Counted from the first letter of the stretch, positions 7,849 through 17,007 are shown. The stretch is 64,000 nucleotides of DNA from Ruania rhizosphaerae (GCF_009805705.1 NZ_VSMB01000001.1:558001-622000); one strand, 5' to 3'. Numbers and translations: made by a program. The notes: generated by a model not told the origin, from the sequence alone.

Positions 7849-9306
7849 ATGACTCGCAACGCACTCAGCCGCCGTCAACTGATGGGCGGTGCCGGACTCA
7901 CCGGAATGGCCGGTCTGCTCGCCGCGTGTAGCGGGGAGAGCCCGCCGCCCGATCCTGCCGGAGGTGGTGACGGCGGCGGAGGCGGGGGCGGTAACGGCGA
8001 AGGCCTGAGCTGGTGGGACCACTTCGGTGGCCTGCAGGACCTGCACAACGAATGGGCGACCACTGAGGGCGACCGGATCGGCGTCCCGATCGAATACTCC
8101 TACAACGAACCCAGCCAGACCACCGAGGCGCTGCAAGTGGCGAACCAGACCGATTCGCTGCCGGACGTCTTCTCCAACGTGCTCGGTCTGCCGCTGCCGG
8201 CGTTGGTCGAGGCGGGATGGCTCAGCCCGATCACCCTCTCTGACGAGGCGATGGCACGCCTGCCGGAGGGGACGTTCACTGAAGGAATCACCATGATGGA
8301 CGGGGAGATCTACGGTCTTCCCGCCCTCTCGGACCGGCAGTACTGGGCGTGTACCTGGTACAACTCCGAGATCGCTGAGGAGGTCGGCTTCGAGCCGCCG
8401 TCCAGCTACGACGAGATGCGGGCGGCTCTCCAGGCGATCGCCGATCACGGCGAGTACGCCCCGATGACCCTGGCCCTCGGAGCGGCCGGACGCATCCGCG
8501 ACCAGGTGGACGGCCTCGCCCAGGGCGGTGGCTTCCCGGGCTGGCAGGGTCTGCGCTATGACACCGGCGAGTACGAGTACCAGCACGACACCTACATCAA
8601 TGCGATCGAGCTGCTGAAGGAGATCTCCGACAACGGCTGGCTGCTGCCGGGGACCAACTCCTTCCAGATCCCCGATGCTCGTGGTCGCTGGGCAGCAGGG
8701 CAGATCGGGTTCTTCATCGACGGTCCGTGGTCACCGGGTGGCGTGCGCTCGCTGAACGCCGAGCACCTGCCCAGGATGGCGGTGGCCGGGATGCTGACCC
8801 CGGGTGGTGAGGAGCTGATCATCACTCGTGGTGCTCCGGCACCGACGTGGTTCATCGCCGGGTCCAGCGCCAACCCTGAGGCCGCCAGTCAGCTGGTGGA
8901 GACCTTCACGCGTGATGACTACCAGCGGGCATTGGCCGAGGCGATGGACCAGCCGCCGTTGAACCTGGACGTAGTGGCCGAGGCGGACGTGATCGACCCG
9001 TATGCCTGGCTGATCGAGGACTTCAAGGAGCGGGTGTTCCGCGCTCCGGAGCCCGAGGTCCGCAACGTCGCCGCCACGGAGGCGCTGGCGCGGACCACGC
9101 CGATCGCACCGCACCTGGGCGACATCATCCAGGGCTACCTGGGCGGTGACATCAGCGACCTGCAGGGCGAGCTGGTCAAGCTCAGTGACGCGTTCAACTC
9201 CGACCTCGACTCCGCCATCGAGTCCGCGGCCGCTGAGGGCTTCGAGGTCTCACGCGATGACTGGGCGTTCTCGGACTGGGAACGCGGCACCGACTACACC
9301 TACTGA
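7849..9306 (+). CDS. Extracellular sugar-binding lipoprotein of the CUT1 importer
   Basis: A 485-residue type 1 solute-binding protein. The N-terminus has a twin-arginine SRRQLMGG motif, a hydrophobic core and a lipobox (LLAAC), followed by a Gly/Pro linker, so it is probably Tat-exported and lipid-anchored. The body has typical features: LSWWDHFGG near the start, WYNSEIAEE and the FIDGPWSPGG loop. A GAGGAG ribosome site precedes the ATG. Strongly similar in layout to the binding protein at 48411, down to an AMDQPP motif near the C-terminal third. Confidence 0.92.
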   Translation: MTRNALSRRQLMGGAGLTGMAGLLAACSGESPPPDPAGGGDGGGGGGGNGEGLSWWDHFGGLQDLHNEWATTEGDRIGVPIEYSYNEPSQTTEALQVANQTDSLPDVFSNVLGLPLPALVEAGWLSPITLSDEAMARLPEGTFTEGITMMDGEIYGLPALSDRQYWACTWYNSEIAEEVGFEPPSSYDEMRAALQAIADHGEYAPMTLALGAAGRIRDQVDGLAQGGGFPGWQGLRYDTGEYEYQHDTYINAIELLKEISDNGWLLPGTNSFQIPDARGRWAAGQIGFFIDGPWSPGGVRSLNAEHLPRMAVAGMLTPGGEELIITRGAPAPTWFIAGSSANPEAASQLVETFTRDDYQRALAEAMDQPPLNLDVVAEADVIDPYAWLIEDFKERVFRAPEPEVRNVAATEALARTTPIAPHLGDIIQGYLGGDISDLQGELVKLSDAFNSDLDSAIESAAAEGFEVSRDDWAFSDWERGTDYTY

Positions 9307-9334
9307 CGCTTCGAGCGAGAGAAGGACGACAAGC

Positions 9335-10099
9335 ATGGACACGTTCCCTAGTGAACGCACGGCGATCGTCACCGGGGCAGGCTCGCCCCGGGGCATCGGG
9401 CGGGCGGTGGCGCACCGGCTGGCCAGGGATGGCTGGGCGCTCGGCCTGCTCGACATCGACGGCGCCGCCGTCCGGGGCCTGGCCGAGGAGATCGTCGCGG
9501 CCGGTGGCCGGGCCGCAGGAGCCGGGGTGGATGTGTCCGACCGCGACGCCGTGCGCGCCGCTGTGGCCGAGGTGACGGACGCACTGCCGCCGGTGCTGGC
9601 GCTCGCGAACATCGCGGGCGTCAGCTCCCCGGTGCCCTACCTGGAGTTGGAGGACGGCGAGTGGGAGCGGGTGCTGCGCACGAACCTGTTCGGGGTGCAC
9701 TATCTGACGGCGGCCGTCGCCCCTGCCATGGTGGCGGCCGGGGGTGGGCGGATCGTGTCCATTTCGTCGGTCTCGGCCCAACGCGGTGGCGGCACCTACT
9801 CCAAGACCCCGTACTCGGTGGCCAAGGCCGGCGTGATCGGGCTGACCCGGTCGCTGGCGCGTGAACTCGGGCCATATGGGATCACCGCGAATGCGATCGC
9901 TCCGGGGCCCATCGACACCGACATCATGGGCGGCACCCTCTCCGAGGAACGCAAGGCCGAGCTCGTGGGTGACCTCGTGGTGAACCGGGTGGGCACCGTG
10001 GACGACATCGCGGCTTCCGTGGCCTTCCTGGTGGGGGAGGAGTCCGGGTACATCACAGGGCAGACGTTGAATGTGGACGGCGGGTTGTACATGCACTGA
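9335..10099 (+). CDS. SDR-family NAD(P)-dependent oxidoreductase
   Basis: The start at 9335 gives 254 residues, the usual length for a classical SDR. The cofactor motif is TGAGSPRGIG, the NAG-like motif is NIAG, the catalytic Ser lies in ISSVS and Tyr/Lys in YSVAK; the end GQTLNVDGGLYMH is typical of FabG-like dehydrogenases. Last gene of the GH39/CUT1 operon, 28 bases after the binding protein, so it likely oxidizes the imported sugar or its acid. Confidence 0.92.
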   Translation: MDTFPSERTAIVTGAGSPRGIGRAVAHRLARDGWALGLLDIDGAAVRGLAEEIVAAGGRAAGAGVDVSDRDAVRAAVAEVTDALPPVLALANIAGVSSPVPYLELEDGEWERVLRTNLFGVHYLTAAVAPAMVAAGGGRIVSISSVSAQRGGGTYSKTPYSVAKAGVIGLTRSLARELGPYGITANAIAPGPIDTDIMGGTLSEERKAELVGDLVVNRVGTVDDIAASVAFLVGEESGYITGQTLNVDGGLYMH

Positions 10100-10174
10100 G
10101 CCGGCTACATCGGCTCGTAGGAGATGGCTCTCGGAGCTCGCGCATCGTGCACCTGGTCCCGCGTACCCAGGTCC

Positions 10175-10567
10175 TCACGCACCCGGCACGAGCCCACCCC
10201 GGGTCAGCAGCGCCTGGGTGAGTGGTCCGATGGTGAGGGCGAACAGCACGGTGCCCACACCGAGGCGCCCACCGAGGAGAACTCCGACGAGGACGACCGT
10301 GAGTTCCAGTGCGGTGCGGACCAGTCGTATCGAGAGCCCGGTCCGCCGGGGCAGGCCGGTCATCAGCCCGTCCCGTGGCCCACGCCCGAGCTGGGCGCCG
10401 ACGTACAGGGCTGTAGCCAGGGCGCATAGCAGGATGCCTCCGAGCATCAGCCCCACCCGCGCTGCCAGGACATCGGGCCGATCAAGAAGGGCGAGCGTCA
10501 CATCGGCGGAGATACCAACGACGATTGCGTTGGCCACCGTGCCCAGGCCGGGCTTGACCAGAGTGGC
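10175..10567 (-). pseudogene. N-terminally truncated YczE/YitT-type membrane protein
   Basis: From a stop codon at about 10568-10570 the minus strand reads ATLVKPGLGTVANAIVVG and continues for about 130 residues with GAQLGRGPRDGLMTGL and LGVGTVLFALTIGP. These match the middle and end of YczE-family membrane proteins (usually about 200 residues). The first transmembrane part, including the usual LGxxPWDVLHQGL segment, is missing. A GTG at 10537 could start a 120-residue product, but a remnant is more likely. Confidence 0.65.
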
Positions 10568-10663
10568 TCAGGAGTACATAGGCCCCACGAGGCAGTCGGC
10601 AGAGCGTTGCCAGAACGGCAAGATCTCCTGGTGCAGGTGGGTGGTCGTGCCAGGGTGGCGGGT

Positions 10664-11161
10664 ATGACCCCCATGAACCGGGCAGGCCGTCGAGATCATC
10701 CGCCTCCGCGGACCGGTCCGAGTGAGAAGGAGGTGCTTGTCGGGTTCCTGGACTACCTGCGCGGGAGCGTCGCCGCCAAGGTCGACGGCGTACCCGAGCC
10801 GGAGGTCAGGGAACCTGGGGTGCCATCGGGCACCAACCTGCTCGGCCTGATCCACCACCTGACGCATGTGGAACGCGCACTGTTCCTCGGAGTGCAGGTG
10901 CGCAGCTGGCCCGCGACCTTCCGTGCACCCCGATCCTCCAGCGTCGAGGACGTCGTCTCCGCTTATTACGACGCCGTCGACCAGTCGAACGCCGTCATCG
11001 ACGCCTGTGAGGACCTGGCCGGATCGGATTGGCGGCCCGAGGCGAAAGATGCCTGTCCGTCCCTGCGGTGGGCGTTGACGCACATGGTCGAAGAGACCGG
11101 CCGCCATGCCGGTCACGCAGATATCCTGCGTGAGCAGATCGACGGACGTACCGGTCGTTGA
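10664..11161 (+). CDS. DinB/DUF664-family protein
   Basis: The ATG at 10664 removes an unconvincing N-terminal extension and leaves 165 residues, the normal length. The family fold is a four-helix bundle with a metal site; the visible histidines are in IHHLTHVER and in the near-terminal THMVEETGRHAGHADILRE, which is diagnostic. Many DinB-like proteins are thiol-dependent or metal-dependent transferases; function here is unknown. It stands alone between the YczE remnant and the quinone reductase. Confidence 0.82.
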   Translation: MTPMNRAGRRDHPPPRTGPSEKEVLVGFLDYLRGSVAAKVDGVPEPEVREPGVPSGTNLLGLIHHLTHVERALFLGVQVRSWPATFRAPRSSSVEDVVSAYYDAVDQSNAVIDACEDLAGSDWRPEAKDACPSLRWALTHMVEETGRHAGHADILREQIDGRTGR

Positions 11162-11288
11162 TGAGCGTGCGGACTTGAGTCCGCGCTGAAGCGCACCCCG
11201 TGTGGTGGTCGGTCTCGGCCGCTGCACGTCCGGTCCGCTCCAGCACGCCCCGGGTGGTGGCGGCGTAACGAACTCCTTCAACTCGCGC

Positions 11289-11319
11289 TTGACCTCAACC
11301 AAAGGTGAGGTTTCAGACT
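11289..11319 (+). promoter_or_regulatory. MerR/SoxR-type promoter of the quinone reductase gene
   Basis: TTGACC (11289-11294), a 19-base spacer and CAGACT (11314-11319). The spacer carries a dyad, ACCTCAACC and GGTGAGGT. A 19-bp spacer with an internal palindrome is the signature of promoters activated by MerR-family proteins. The first 12 bases, TTGACCTCAACC, are identical to those of the ridA promoter beside soxR (17008-17038). Confidence 0.65.
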
Positions 11320-11375
11320 GATCATCGAACGGGTGGCTGCTGCTGCCCGTCGCGATCAGTTGAGAGGTGGAGCGC

Positions 11376-12344
11376 ATGCGAGCAGTGCGAGTGTCCGAGT
11401 ACGGCGGGCCGGAGGTTCTGGTGCCGGTGGAGTTGCCCGACCCGGTGGCCGCCGCTGGTGAGGTCGTGCTGCGAGCCGAGGCGATCGACACCATCTACCT
11501 CGAGACGCAGATTCGCGGTGGCTGGGGCGAGATGTTCGGCGTTGAGCTGCCGTATGTGCCAGGCGGTGCGGCCGCGGGGACTGTGGTCGCCGTCGGTCCG
11601 GGCGTCGATCCGTCCTGGCGCGGCCGGCGGGTGCTGGCGCGGCTGGGCACCCAGGGTGCGTACGCCGAACTCGTCCGCACCAGCATCGACCAGTTGGTGC
11701 CTGTCCCGGATGGCCTCGGTCTGCGGGAGGCAGCCGCTCTGGCGCACGACGGCGTCACCGGCATGGGAATCCTGGAGGCCATGGCCATCAAGCCGAGTGA
11801 GCGAGTGCTCATCCTCGGTGCTGCGGGCGGGATGGGAACGCTGCTCGTCCAGCTCGCGCATGCGGCGGGTGCGCAGGTGGTCGGAGCTGCCCGGGGCGCG
11901 CAGAAACTGGACCTGGTCAAGCGACTGGGCGCGGACGCCGTGATCGACTACTCCGAAGCTGGGTGGACGCAGAGCGTGCAGGAGGCACTCGGGGGTCTGC
12001 CGGTTGACGTACTGCTTGACGGTGTCGGCGGCGCGCTCGGTACTGAGGCGTTCGCACTGGTTGCTCATGGTGGCCGCGTCTCTGCCCACGGGGCAGCGAG
12101 TGGTGGGTTCGCCGAGCTCGATGAGGCGGATGTGAGCGCGCGAGGAATCCTGGTGCGAGGGATCGAAGACGTACAGTTCGAGACGTCGCAGGCGCGGCGG
12201 TTGGCAACCGAGGCGCTCGCCCAGGCGGCGGCCGGGAGTGTTCGTCCGGTGATTGCCCGGGAGTTCGCGCTCTCGGATGCGGCCGAGGTGCACCGTGCGA
12301 TCGAAGCTCGTTCCATTCCAGGGAAGGCCATCCTCGTTCCCTGA
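11376..12344 (+). CDS. Zinc-independent MDR oxidoreductase, NADPH:quinone reductase-like
   Basis: ATG at 11376 is chosen over a GTG nine bases earlier because the family begins MRAVRVSEYGGPE and GAGAGG lies just upstream. The 322-residue protein has the GroES-like domain, then a Rossmann domain with GAAGGMGTLLVQLA for NADPH. Zinc-binding cysteines are absent, as in quinone oxidoreductases. The promoter at 11289 looks MerR-controlled and matches the soxR region, so the gene is probably induced by redox-active compounds. Confidence 0.88.
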   Translation: MRAVRVSEYGGPEVLVPVELPDPVAAAGEVVLRAEAIDTIYLETQIRGGWGEMFGVELPYVPGGAAAGTVVAVGPGVDPSWRGRRVLARLGTQGAYAELVRTSIDQLVPVPDGLGLREAAALAHDGVTGMGILEAMAIKPSERVLILGAAGGMGTLLVQLAHAAGAQVVGAARGAQKLDLVKRLGADAVIDYSEAGWTQSVQEALGGLPVDVLLDGVGGALGTEAFALVAHGGRVSAHGAASGGFAELDEADVSARGILVRGIEDVQFETSQARRLATEALAQAAAGSVRPVIAREFALSDAAEVHRAIEARSIPGKAILVP

Positions 12345-12365
12345 TCAGTCCACCAAGGGGGCGCA

Positions 12366-13106
12366 ATGACCAACAGTGCGATGGGAACATCCTTCGGCGC
12401 GGCGACTACTGCCTACGAGGCGGGTCGTCCCTCCTATCCAGCGGCCGCCGTCGACCGGATGCTCGCCGGTGCCCAGCGCGAGGTGAGCGACATCGTCGAC
12501 GTGGGTGCGGGCACAGGCAAGCTCACCGCGGCGTTGGTGGGCGAGGGCCGCAACGTCACCGCCATCGATCCGGACGAGGCAATGCTCACCACCCTGGCGA
12601 GCAACCTGCCCGAGGTGAGCACCGCCGTCGGGACGGCGGAGAACCTGCCGCTGGCAGAGGCGAGCCAGGACGCCGTGGTGCTCGGGCAGGCCTGGCACTG
12701 GGTGGACCCGGCCACAGCATCGGCGGAGATCGCGCGCGTGCTGCGGCCGGGTGGCGTGCTCGGCCTGATCTGGAACATCCGCGACGAACGCACCGAATGG
12801 GTGGCCCGGATGAGTCGCATCATCCACCTCAGCGCCGCCGAGCAACTCATCTCCGGTACCGGGCCGCAGATCGCAGCCCCGTTCGGTGAGGCGGAACAGC
12901 ACCGGATCGAGTGGACCCGCACCATGGACCGCGCCACGATCGAGGCGATGGTCGCCTCGCGCAGCTACTACATCACCGCCAGTGACGACGATCGACGACG
13001 CATCGACGACGGCCTGACCACGCTCATCGACGAGTTGGGCCTGACCGCCGCCGATGCCACCATCGACTTCCCCTACGTCACGGTGGCCTACCGCGCCACC
13101 TGCTGA
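12366..13106 (+). CDS. Class I SAM-dependent methyltransferase
   Basis: A 246-residue protein with the SAM-binding motif VDVGAGTGKLT (about residues 40-50), acidic post-motif AIDPDEAM and the GQAWHWVDP motif common to small-molecule methyltransferases related to UbiE/TAM. It follows the quinone reductase by 21 bases and may share its promoter. It overlaps the convergent MFS gene by 19 bases. Substrate unknown. Confidence 0.88.
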   Translation: MTNSAMGTSFGAATTAYEAGRPSYPAAAVDRMLAGAQREVSDIVDVGAGTGKLTAALVGEGRNVTAIDPDEAMLTTLASNLPEVSTAVGTAENLPLAEASQDAVVLGQAWHWVDPATASAEIARVLRPGGVLGLIWNIRDERTEWVARMSRIIHLSAAEQLISGTGPQIAAPFGEAEQHRIEWTRTMDRATIEAMVASRSYYITASDDDRRRIDDGLTTLIDELGLTAADATIDFPYVTVAYRATC

Positions 13107-14353
13107 CTCTCACCGGGCTGACTCGGTTGCTCGTCGGGCGACTGCGCAACCACCGGTCGGAGATCGCGCGGTCGCGCGGTGAAGAGCGCCACCACGGTCA
13201 GGACCGCCCAGAGCGCGGCGATCACTGCGGCCGCACCCTGCAGGCTCCACGCCTCGGTCAGGGCAGCGGCCCCCATGATGCCGATCCCTGGTGCGAGGCT
13301 GAGCAGCGCGTTCTGCGTGCCCATGACACGCCCACGCATAGCGTCCGGGATGTGTTCGAGCGAGAGCACGCCCACCAGTCCACCGAACAGTCCGCTGGCC
13401 AGCCCCACCACGAATGCGCCGACCAGGATCAGCGGTGTGGAGTGCAGCGTCGCGATGACGATGAACCCGAGCGTCGCGCCGATCATCCCGGTCCGCAGCC
13501 ACGCAGCACGAGCACCGCCCGGCTTGGCGAGGACGGCGTAAATGCCACTGCCGATCAGGAGCCCAACCGCGAGTGCGCTGAGCACGAACCCGAGCAGCGC
13601 CGTCTCATTCACCGCCGTGAAGTGCACGGGAAGAACCAGACCCTGAAAACTCGCCAGCACCACGCCGCTGACCACGCTGATGGCCGTGAGCAGGATCAGG
13701 ATCCGGCTGCGCACCAGCGTCGACAACCCTTCGCGGAACTGATGGACGGCACCGCGTGGTGCGGATGAGTCGGTGGCGGCGGTGATGGCGCCGAGGCGCC
13801 TCGGGATGGTGAAGGTGATGAGCGCGGCGACCAAGGACGTGCCTGCCGTCACCCACAGCACGCTCGACCCCTCGAGCAGCGCCACCAGCGTGCCTGCGAT
13901 GGCCGGGCCCACCACGAGCACCGCGGCGCCGATCGACTCCCGGATCCCGAGCAGCCGTTCTTTCGAGAGCCCGCTTTCGGCCACGATCGCCGGCAGCAGC
14001 GCCTCGCGGGCGGTCTGGCCGGGAATGTCGCCGAGTGAGCCGATCACGCCGAAGAGGACGAAGATGCCGACGGTGAGATCGGTGAACAGGTCGATGAACG
14101 GCAGGGCGGCCACGGCGGCTGCCGAGAGCATGTCGGTGACCACGGAGGAGGTGCGCCGGTTGATCCGGTCGATCACCACGCCCATGAAGATCCCTGCCAG
14201 GAAGGCCGGGATCGCTGTGGCCGCGGCCACGGTGCCCGCACCCAGCACGCTGCCGGTGCTCTGCAGCACCACGAGCGGGATGGCGATCGCTGCGATCGAG
14301 TTCCCGAGCAAGGAGAAGACGTAAGAGGCGAAGTAGGTGAGGGAGTAGCGCAT
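13088..14353 (-). CDS. MFS transporter, EntS-like multidrug/siderophore exporter type
   Basis: A 421-residue membrane protein with about 12 hydrophobic helices, an N-terminal YFASYVFSLLGNSIAAIAIPLVVL helix 1 and the cytoplasmic VVIDRINRRTSSVVTD loop between helices 2 and 3. It is of the EntS/MFS_3 type, usually drug or siderophore efflux. The upstream neighbour on the same strand is a MerR regulator, and a MerR-like promoter lies between them, suggesting drug-inducible export. Confidence 0.87.
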   Translation of the reverse strand: MRYSLTYFASYVFSLLGNSIAAIAIPLVVLQSTGSVLGAGTVAAATAIPAFLAGIFMGVVIDRINRRTSSVVTDMLSAAAVAALPFIDLFTDLTVGIFVLFGVIGSLGDIPGQTAREALLPAIVAESGLSKERLLGIRESIGAAVLVVGPAIAGTLVALLEGSSVLWVTAGTSLVAALITFTIPRRLGAITAATDSSAPRGAVHQFREGLSTLVRSRILILLTAISVVSGVVLASFQGLVLPVHFTAVNETALLGFVLSALAVGLLIGSGIYAVLAKPGGARAAWLRTGMIGATLGFIVIATLHSTPLILVGAFVVGLASGLFGGLVGVLSLEHIPDAMRGRVMGTQNALLSLAPGIGIMGAAALTEAWSLQGAAAVIAALWAVLTVVALFTARPRDLRPVVAQSPDEQPSQPGESQQVAR

Positions 14354-14360
14354 GCCCCTT

Positions 14361-14391
14361 ATCTGAAACTATGACGTTACGACAAGGTCAA
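14361..14391 (-). promoter_or_regulatory. MerR-type promoter of the MFS exporter, likely leaderless
   Basis: On the minus strand TTGACC (14391-14386) is followed by a 19-base spacer and TCAGAT (14366-14361). The spacer contains an imperfect dyad TGTCGTAACGTCA. The ATG at 14353 lies only seven bases beyond the -10, so the transcript would start at or next to the start codon. The MerR gene at 14401-15120 directly upstream is the obvious regulator. Confidence 0.45.
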
Positions 14392-14400
14392 CAGCCGTGG

Positions 14401-15120
14401 TCAAGGTTGACGGTCGAGGCGTGCGAGGACGTCGAGCTGCGGCTCGGTGAACGCTTGCGCCCGGTATTGCTCGACGAGGGTGTTGACCCGGGTGTTCTGC
14501 AGCTCAGGCATCGGTGCCGTTGCGAGTATGGCCCGCAGCTCCTCCGCGATCCGATCTCGCTCCGCCTCAGGTGTGGAGTCGGTGACCGCGAGCAATTCGC
14601 TCATCGCCGCCGCGAGCCGGCGGCGCTGGTGGGGATCGGCGACCATGGCCTCGGCATAGGCCCTCACCTGCGCGTGGGTGTCCGGATCACCGGCGCTCAT
14701 CAACAGGGTGAGATCGGCTTCGAGTCGCCTCGCTGCCGCGTTGGTGAGCATGCTGCGCGCCAGCTCATCCAACTGCCCATAGTTCGCTGGCGCTTCCGGT
14801 AGCGGCGAGGTCCGGGCCGCGCGGACGATCTCGAGCTGGCGGGTGAGCGTGTTGATCTGATCGCGCAGCGCCTCCTCCAGGCCGGCGAGCTCGTCTTCGA
14901 TTCCGCTGTCGGGCAGGTCGAGGAGCCCGCGGATGCGGTCCAGACCGAGCCCGAGGCCTACGAGATGGCGGATGCGCAGCATCCTCGTCACGTCCAGCAC
15001 GGAGTACTCGCGATAGCCGTTGATCCGCCGCTCCGGCTCCGGCAGCAGCCCGATCTGGTGATAGTGCCGCACCGTGCGTGACGTGACGCCCGCGAGTTCG
15101 GCCAGTTCCCCGATCCGCAT
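14401..15120 (-). CDS. MerR-family transcriptional regulator
   Basis: The ATG at 15120 follows a strong AGGAGGTG site and begins MRIGELAELAGVTSRTVRHY, the canonical MerR DNA-binding start; the longer frame is rejected. The 239-residue protein has the winged HTH (1-70), a dimerizing coiled coil (about 75-110) and a helical C-terminal domain without cysteines, so a drug-like rather than metal effector is likely. It precedes the MFS exporter gene by about 50 bases on the same strand. Confidence 0.9.
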   Translation of the reverse strand: MRIGELAELAGVTSRTVRHYHQIGLLPEPERRINGYREYSVLDVTRMLRIRHLVGLGLGLDRIRGLLDLPDSGIEDELAGLEEALRDQINTLTRQLEIVRAARTSPLPEAPANYGQLDELARSMLTNAAARRLEADLTLLMSAGDPDTHAQVRAYAEAMVADPHQRRRLAAAMSELLAVTDSTPEAERDRIAEELRAILATAPMPELQNTRVNTLVEQYRAQAFTEPQLDVLARLDRQP

Positions 15121-15188
15121 CCGCACCTCCTGGTGGCAGCCTATGGGTGTGGGGGGCGCCGTGTGGGCGGCGGCTCGTGATGGCGTCC

Positions 15189-16439
15189 TCACACCGACCA
15201 GAGCGCGTCGATCGGGACGGCGGTGAGCCGGTCACCCATGGGCCGTGAGCGGTCACCGGTATACAGGACATACCCGCCGACGAAGCGATCACCGAGTCCC
15301 TCGCGCAGGACTGTCAGGCCGGTGAGATCCTTCTTCTGCACGGTCGCGGCGGCCTTCACCTCGATCGCCACGACGCGTCCGTCCGGCGCTTCGAGCACGA
15401 GGTCCACCTCACTGCCGCGGGAGTTGCGGTAGTGGTGCATCGTGGCTCGCTGGTGGCTCCAGCCCAGTTGCCGTCGGATCTCGCCGATCACAAACCCCTC
15501 CATCAGACCTCCGGTCGCCACGTGGGTAGGGCCCATCGCCTCCGGTGAGAGTCCGAGCAGGCTCGCGGCGAGACCACTGTCGAGGAGGAAGAGTTTGGGC
15601 TGCTTCACCTCCCGTGCGGTGAGGTTGACCGACCAGGCAGGCAGCGTATGCACCAGATAGAGCGTCTCCAGCAGCCCGACGTAGGGGTCCAGCGTGCGTC
15701 GCGGGATCTGTGAGTCGTTCGCGAGGGAGTTCCACACCATGGTGCTGCCGCTGCGTGCTGCGATGAGGCGTAGCAGCCGGGGGAGGTCGGCCAGCCGCTG
15801 GAGGCCCGAGATGTCGACCGCGTCCCGGTTGACGATTCGGCTGAGGTACGTGTCGTACCAGTCCTCCCGCCGCCGGGGGGAACGCCTCATCGCCTCGGGG
15901 TAGCCCCCTGCGCAGGCGCGGGCGAGGTAGTCCTCGCGAGTGAGGGTGCTTGAGTGGTCGCCGAACGTGTGGCCGCGGAAGGCGTGATCGGGAAAAGAGG
16001 CGGCCTGACCGGCCAGCTCGCTCTGACTGAAGGAGTGCAGGACCACGCTCTCTGCTCGGCCTGCGAGCGATTCGTGGGTAGAAGCGAGATCGAGAAGGTT
16101 CGCCGATCCGGTGACGAGGTAGCGGCCGGGCCGCTGGTCACGGTCCACGGCCGCTTTGAGCGCAATGACCAGCTCAGGTACTCGCTGGATCTCGTCCACC
16201 ACGAGTAGGCCGTCGGGATTCTGCTGCAGGAAGCCCACCGGGTCCTCGCCCGCGAAGACGCGTGCCTCAGTGTCGTCCAGCGTGACGATCCTTCCCGGGC
16301 GCTCGGCCAGTACCTGGTGAGCGAGGGTCGACTTCCCCACCTGCCGGGCACCCTGGATCACCACGATCCGCGTGTCGTCCAGGGCTTCGAGAACACGCGG
16401 GAACAGCGATCTCGCGCGGATCTGCGGCTCGGTCACCAC
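15189..16439 (-). CDS. AAA ATPase with C-terminal DUF4143 domain
   Basis: A 416-residue protein with Walker A GARQVGKST (residues 30-38), Walker B LLVVDEIQRV and a sensor motif in TGSANLLDL. The C-terminal half (about 210-370) has the DUF4143 pattern with LRLIAARSG and the nuclease-like GSEVDLVLEAPDGRVVAIEVKA, i.e. a D...ExK arrangement. Proteins of this type are common and poorly understood, often thought to be mobile. GTG start at 16439. Four 22-bp tandem repeats lie just upstream. Confidence 0.9.
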   Translation of the reverse strand: MVTEPQIRARSLFPRVLEALDDTRIVVIQGARQVGKSTLAHQVLAERPGRIVTLDDTEARVFAGEDPVGFLQQNPDGLLVVDEIQRVPELVIALKAAVDRDQRPGRYLVTGSANLLDLASTHESLAGRAESVVLHSFSQSELAGQAASFPDHAFRGHTFGDHSSTLTREDYLARACAGGYPEAMRRSPRRREDWYDTYLSRIVNRDAVDISGLQRLADLPRLLRLIAARSGSTMVWNSLANDSQIPRRTLDPYVGLLETLYLVHTLPAWSVNLTAREVKQPKLFLLDSGLAASLLGLSPEAMGPTHVATGGLMEGFVIGEIRRQLGWSHQRATMHHYRNSRGSEVDLVLEAPDGRVVAIEVKAAATVQKKDLTGLTVLREGLGDRFVGGYVLYTGDRSRPMGDRLTAVPIDALWSV

Positions 16440-16456
16440 CCAAATCTACACTCGGT

Positions 16457-16544
16457 CTCGCCGTTTCACCAGGCAGTGCTCGCCGTTCTGCCACCCCGTG
16501 CCCGCCGTTTCACCACCTTCTGCTCGCCGTTTTACCACCGCGCA
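16457..16544. repeat. Four contiguous 22-bp direct repeats (iteron-like)
   Basis: Copies start at 16457, 16479, 16501 and 16523, each exactly 22 bases, with the core CTCGCCGTTTCACCA varying at a few positions and a variable last seven bases. They sit 18-105 bases upstream of the ATPase start codon. Two helical turns per unit would put a bound protein on one DNA face. They may be an operator for that gene. A diverged single copy (GCCGTTCTGCCA core) occurs near 17513-17524. Confidence 0.85.
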
Positions 16545-16568
16545 GCGAGCCCTCACGGCGGCTGACAC

Positions 16569-16964
16569 TCAGCGGACGGCGATGGCATCGATCTCGACGA
16601 GCAGGTCCGGATGGCCGAGAGCACTGACTTGCGAGAGAACCCCAGGAGGGCTCACCGATGCTGCGGCGAAGGCGCGGTCGAGCACCTCGCCCGCGCCGGC
16701 CTGGAACGCTGCGACGTCCGTGACATGCGTGTTCAGCTGGACCACGTCGCTCAACGTCATACCGGCGGCTTCGAGCACCCGGTGGACGTTGGCGAGGGCG
16801 AGTTCAACCTGCGCGCGCAGGTCGCCCGGGTGCTGCGGTTCGCCGTCGTCGGACATCGCCGTCTGACCGGACACGAACAGCCACGACGTGGGTGCGGTGA
16901 CCAGCACGCCCTGATCGTCGGCGAAGTGCCAGTTGAAGGGGTTGATGCTCGTCTTGTCAGCCAT
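16569..16964 (-). CDS. RidA-family protein (Rid/YER057c/UK114)
   Basis: A 131-residue protein of the enamine/imine deaminase fold. Typical features are [33 protein letters not shown] and the end [10 protein letters not shown]; the latter region normally carries the Arg that binds the substrate carboxylate in true RidA, here less clear, so it belongs to a sister subgroup. A GGGAG site precedes the ATG. It is divergent from soxR and its promoter overlaps the soxR start codon. Confidence 0.9.
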   Translation of the reverse strand: MADKTSINPFNWHFADDQGVLVTAPTSWLFVSGQTAMSDDGEPQHPGDLRAQVELALANVHRVLEAAGMTLSDVVQLNTHVTDVAAFQAGAGEVLDRAFAAASVSPPGVLSQVSALGHPDLLVEIDAIAVR

Positions 16965-17007
16965 GCGCGTCTCCCATCTGTCCGAGCGCCCTGCCAGGAC
17001 GAGGACG

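Noticed and set aside
10607-10663. Longer N-terminus for the DinB-like protein
   Set aside because: The extra 19 residues do not fit the family; ATG at 10664 restores the normal length.
16457-16544. CRISPR array
   Set aside because: The repeats are contiguous 22-bp units without spacers, and no cas genes are near.
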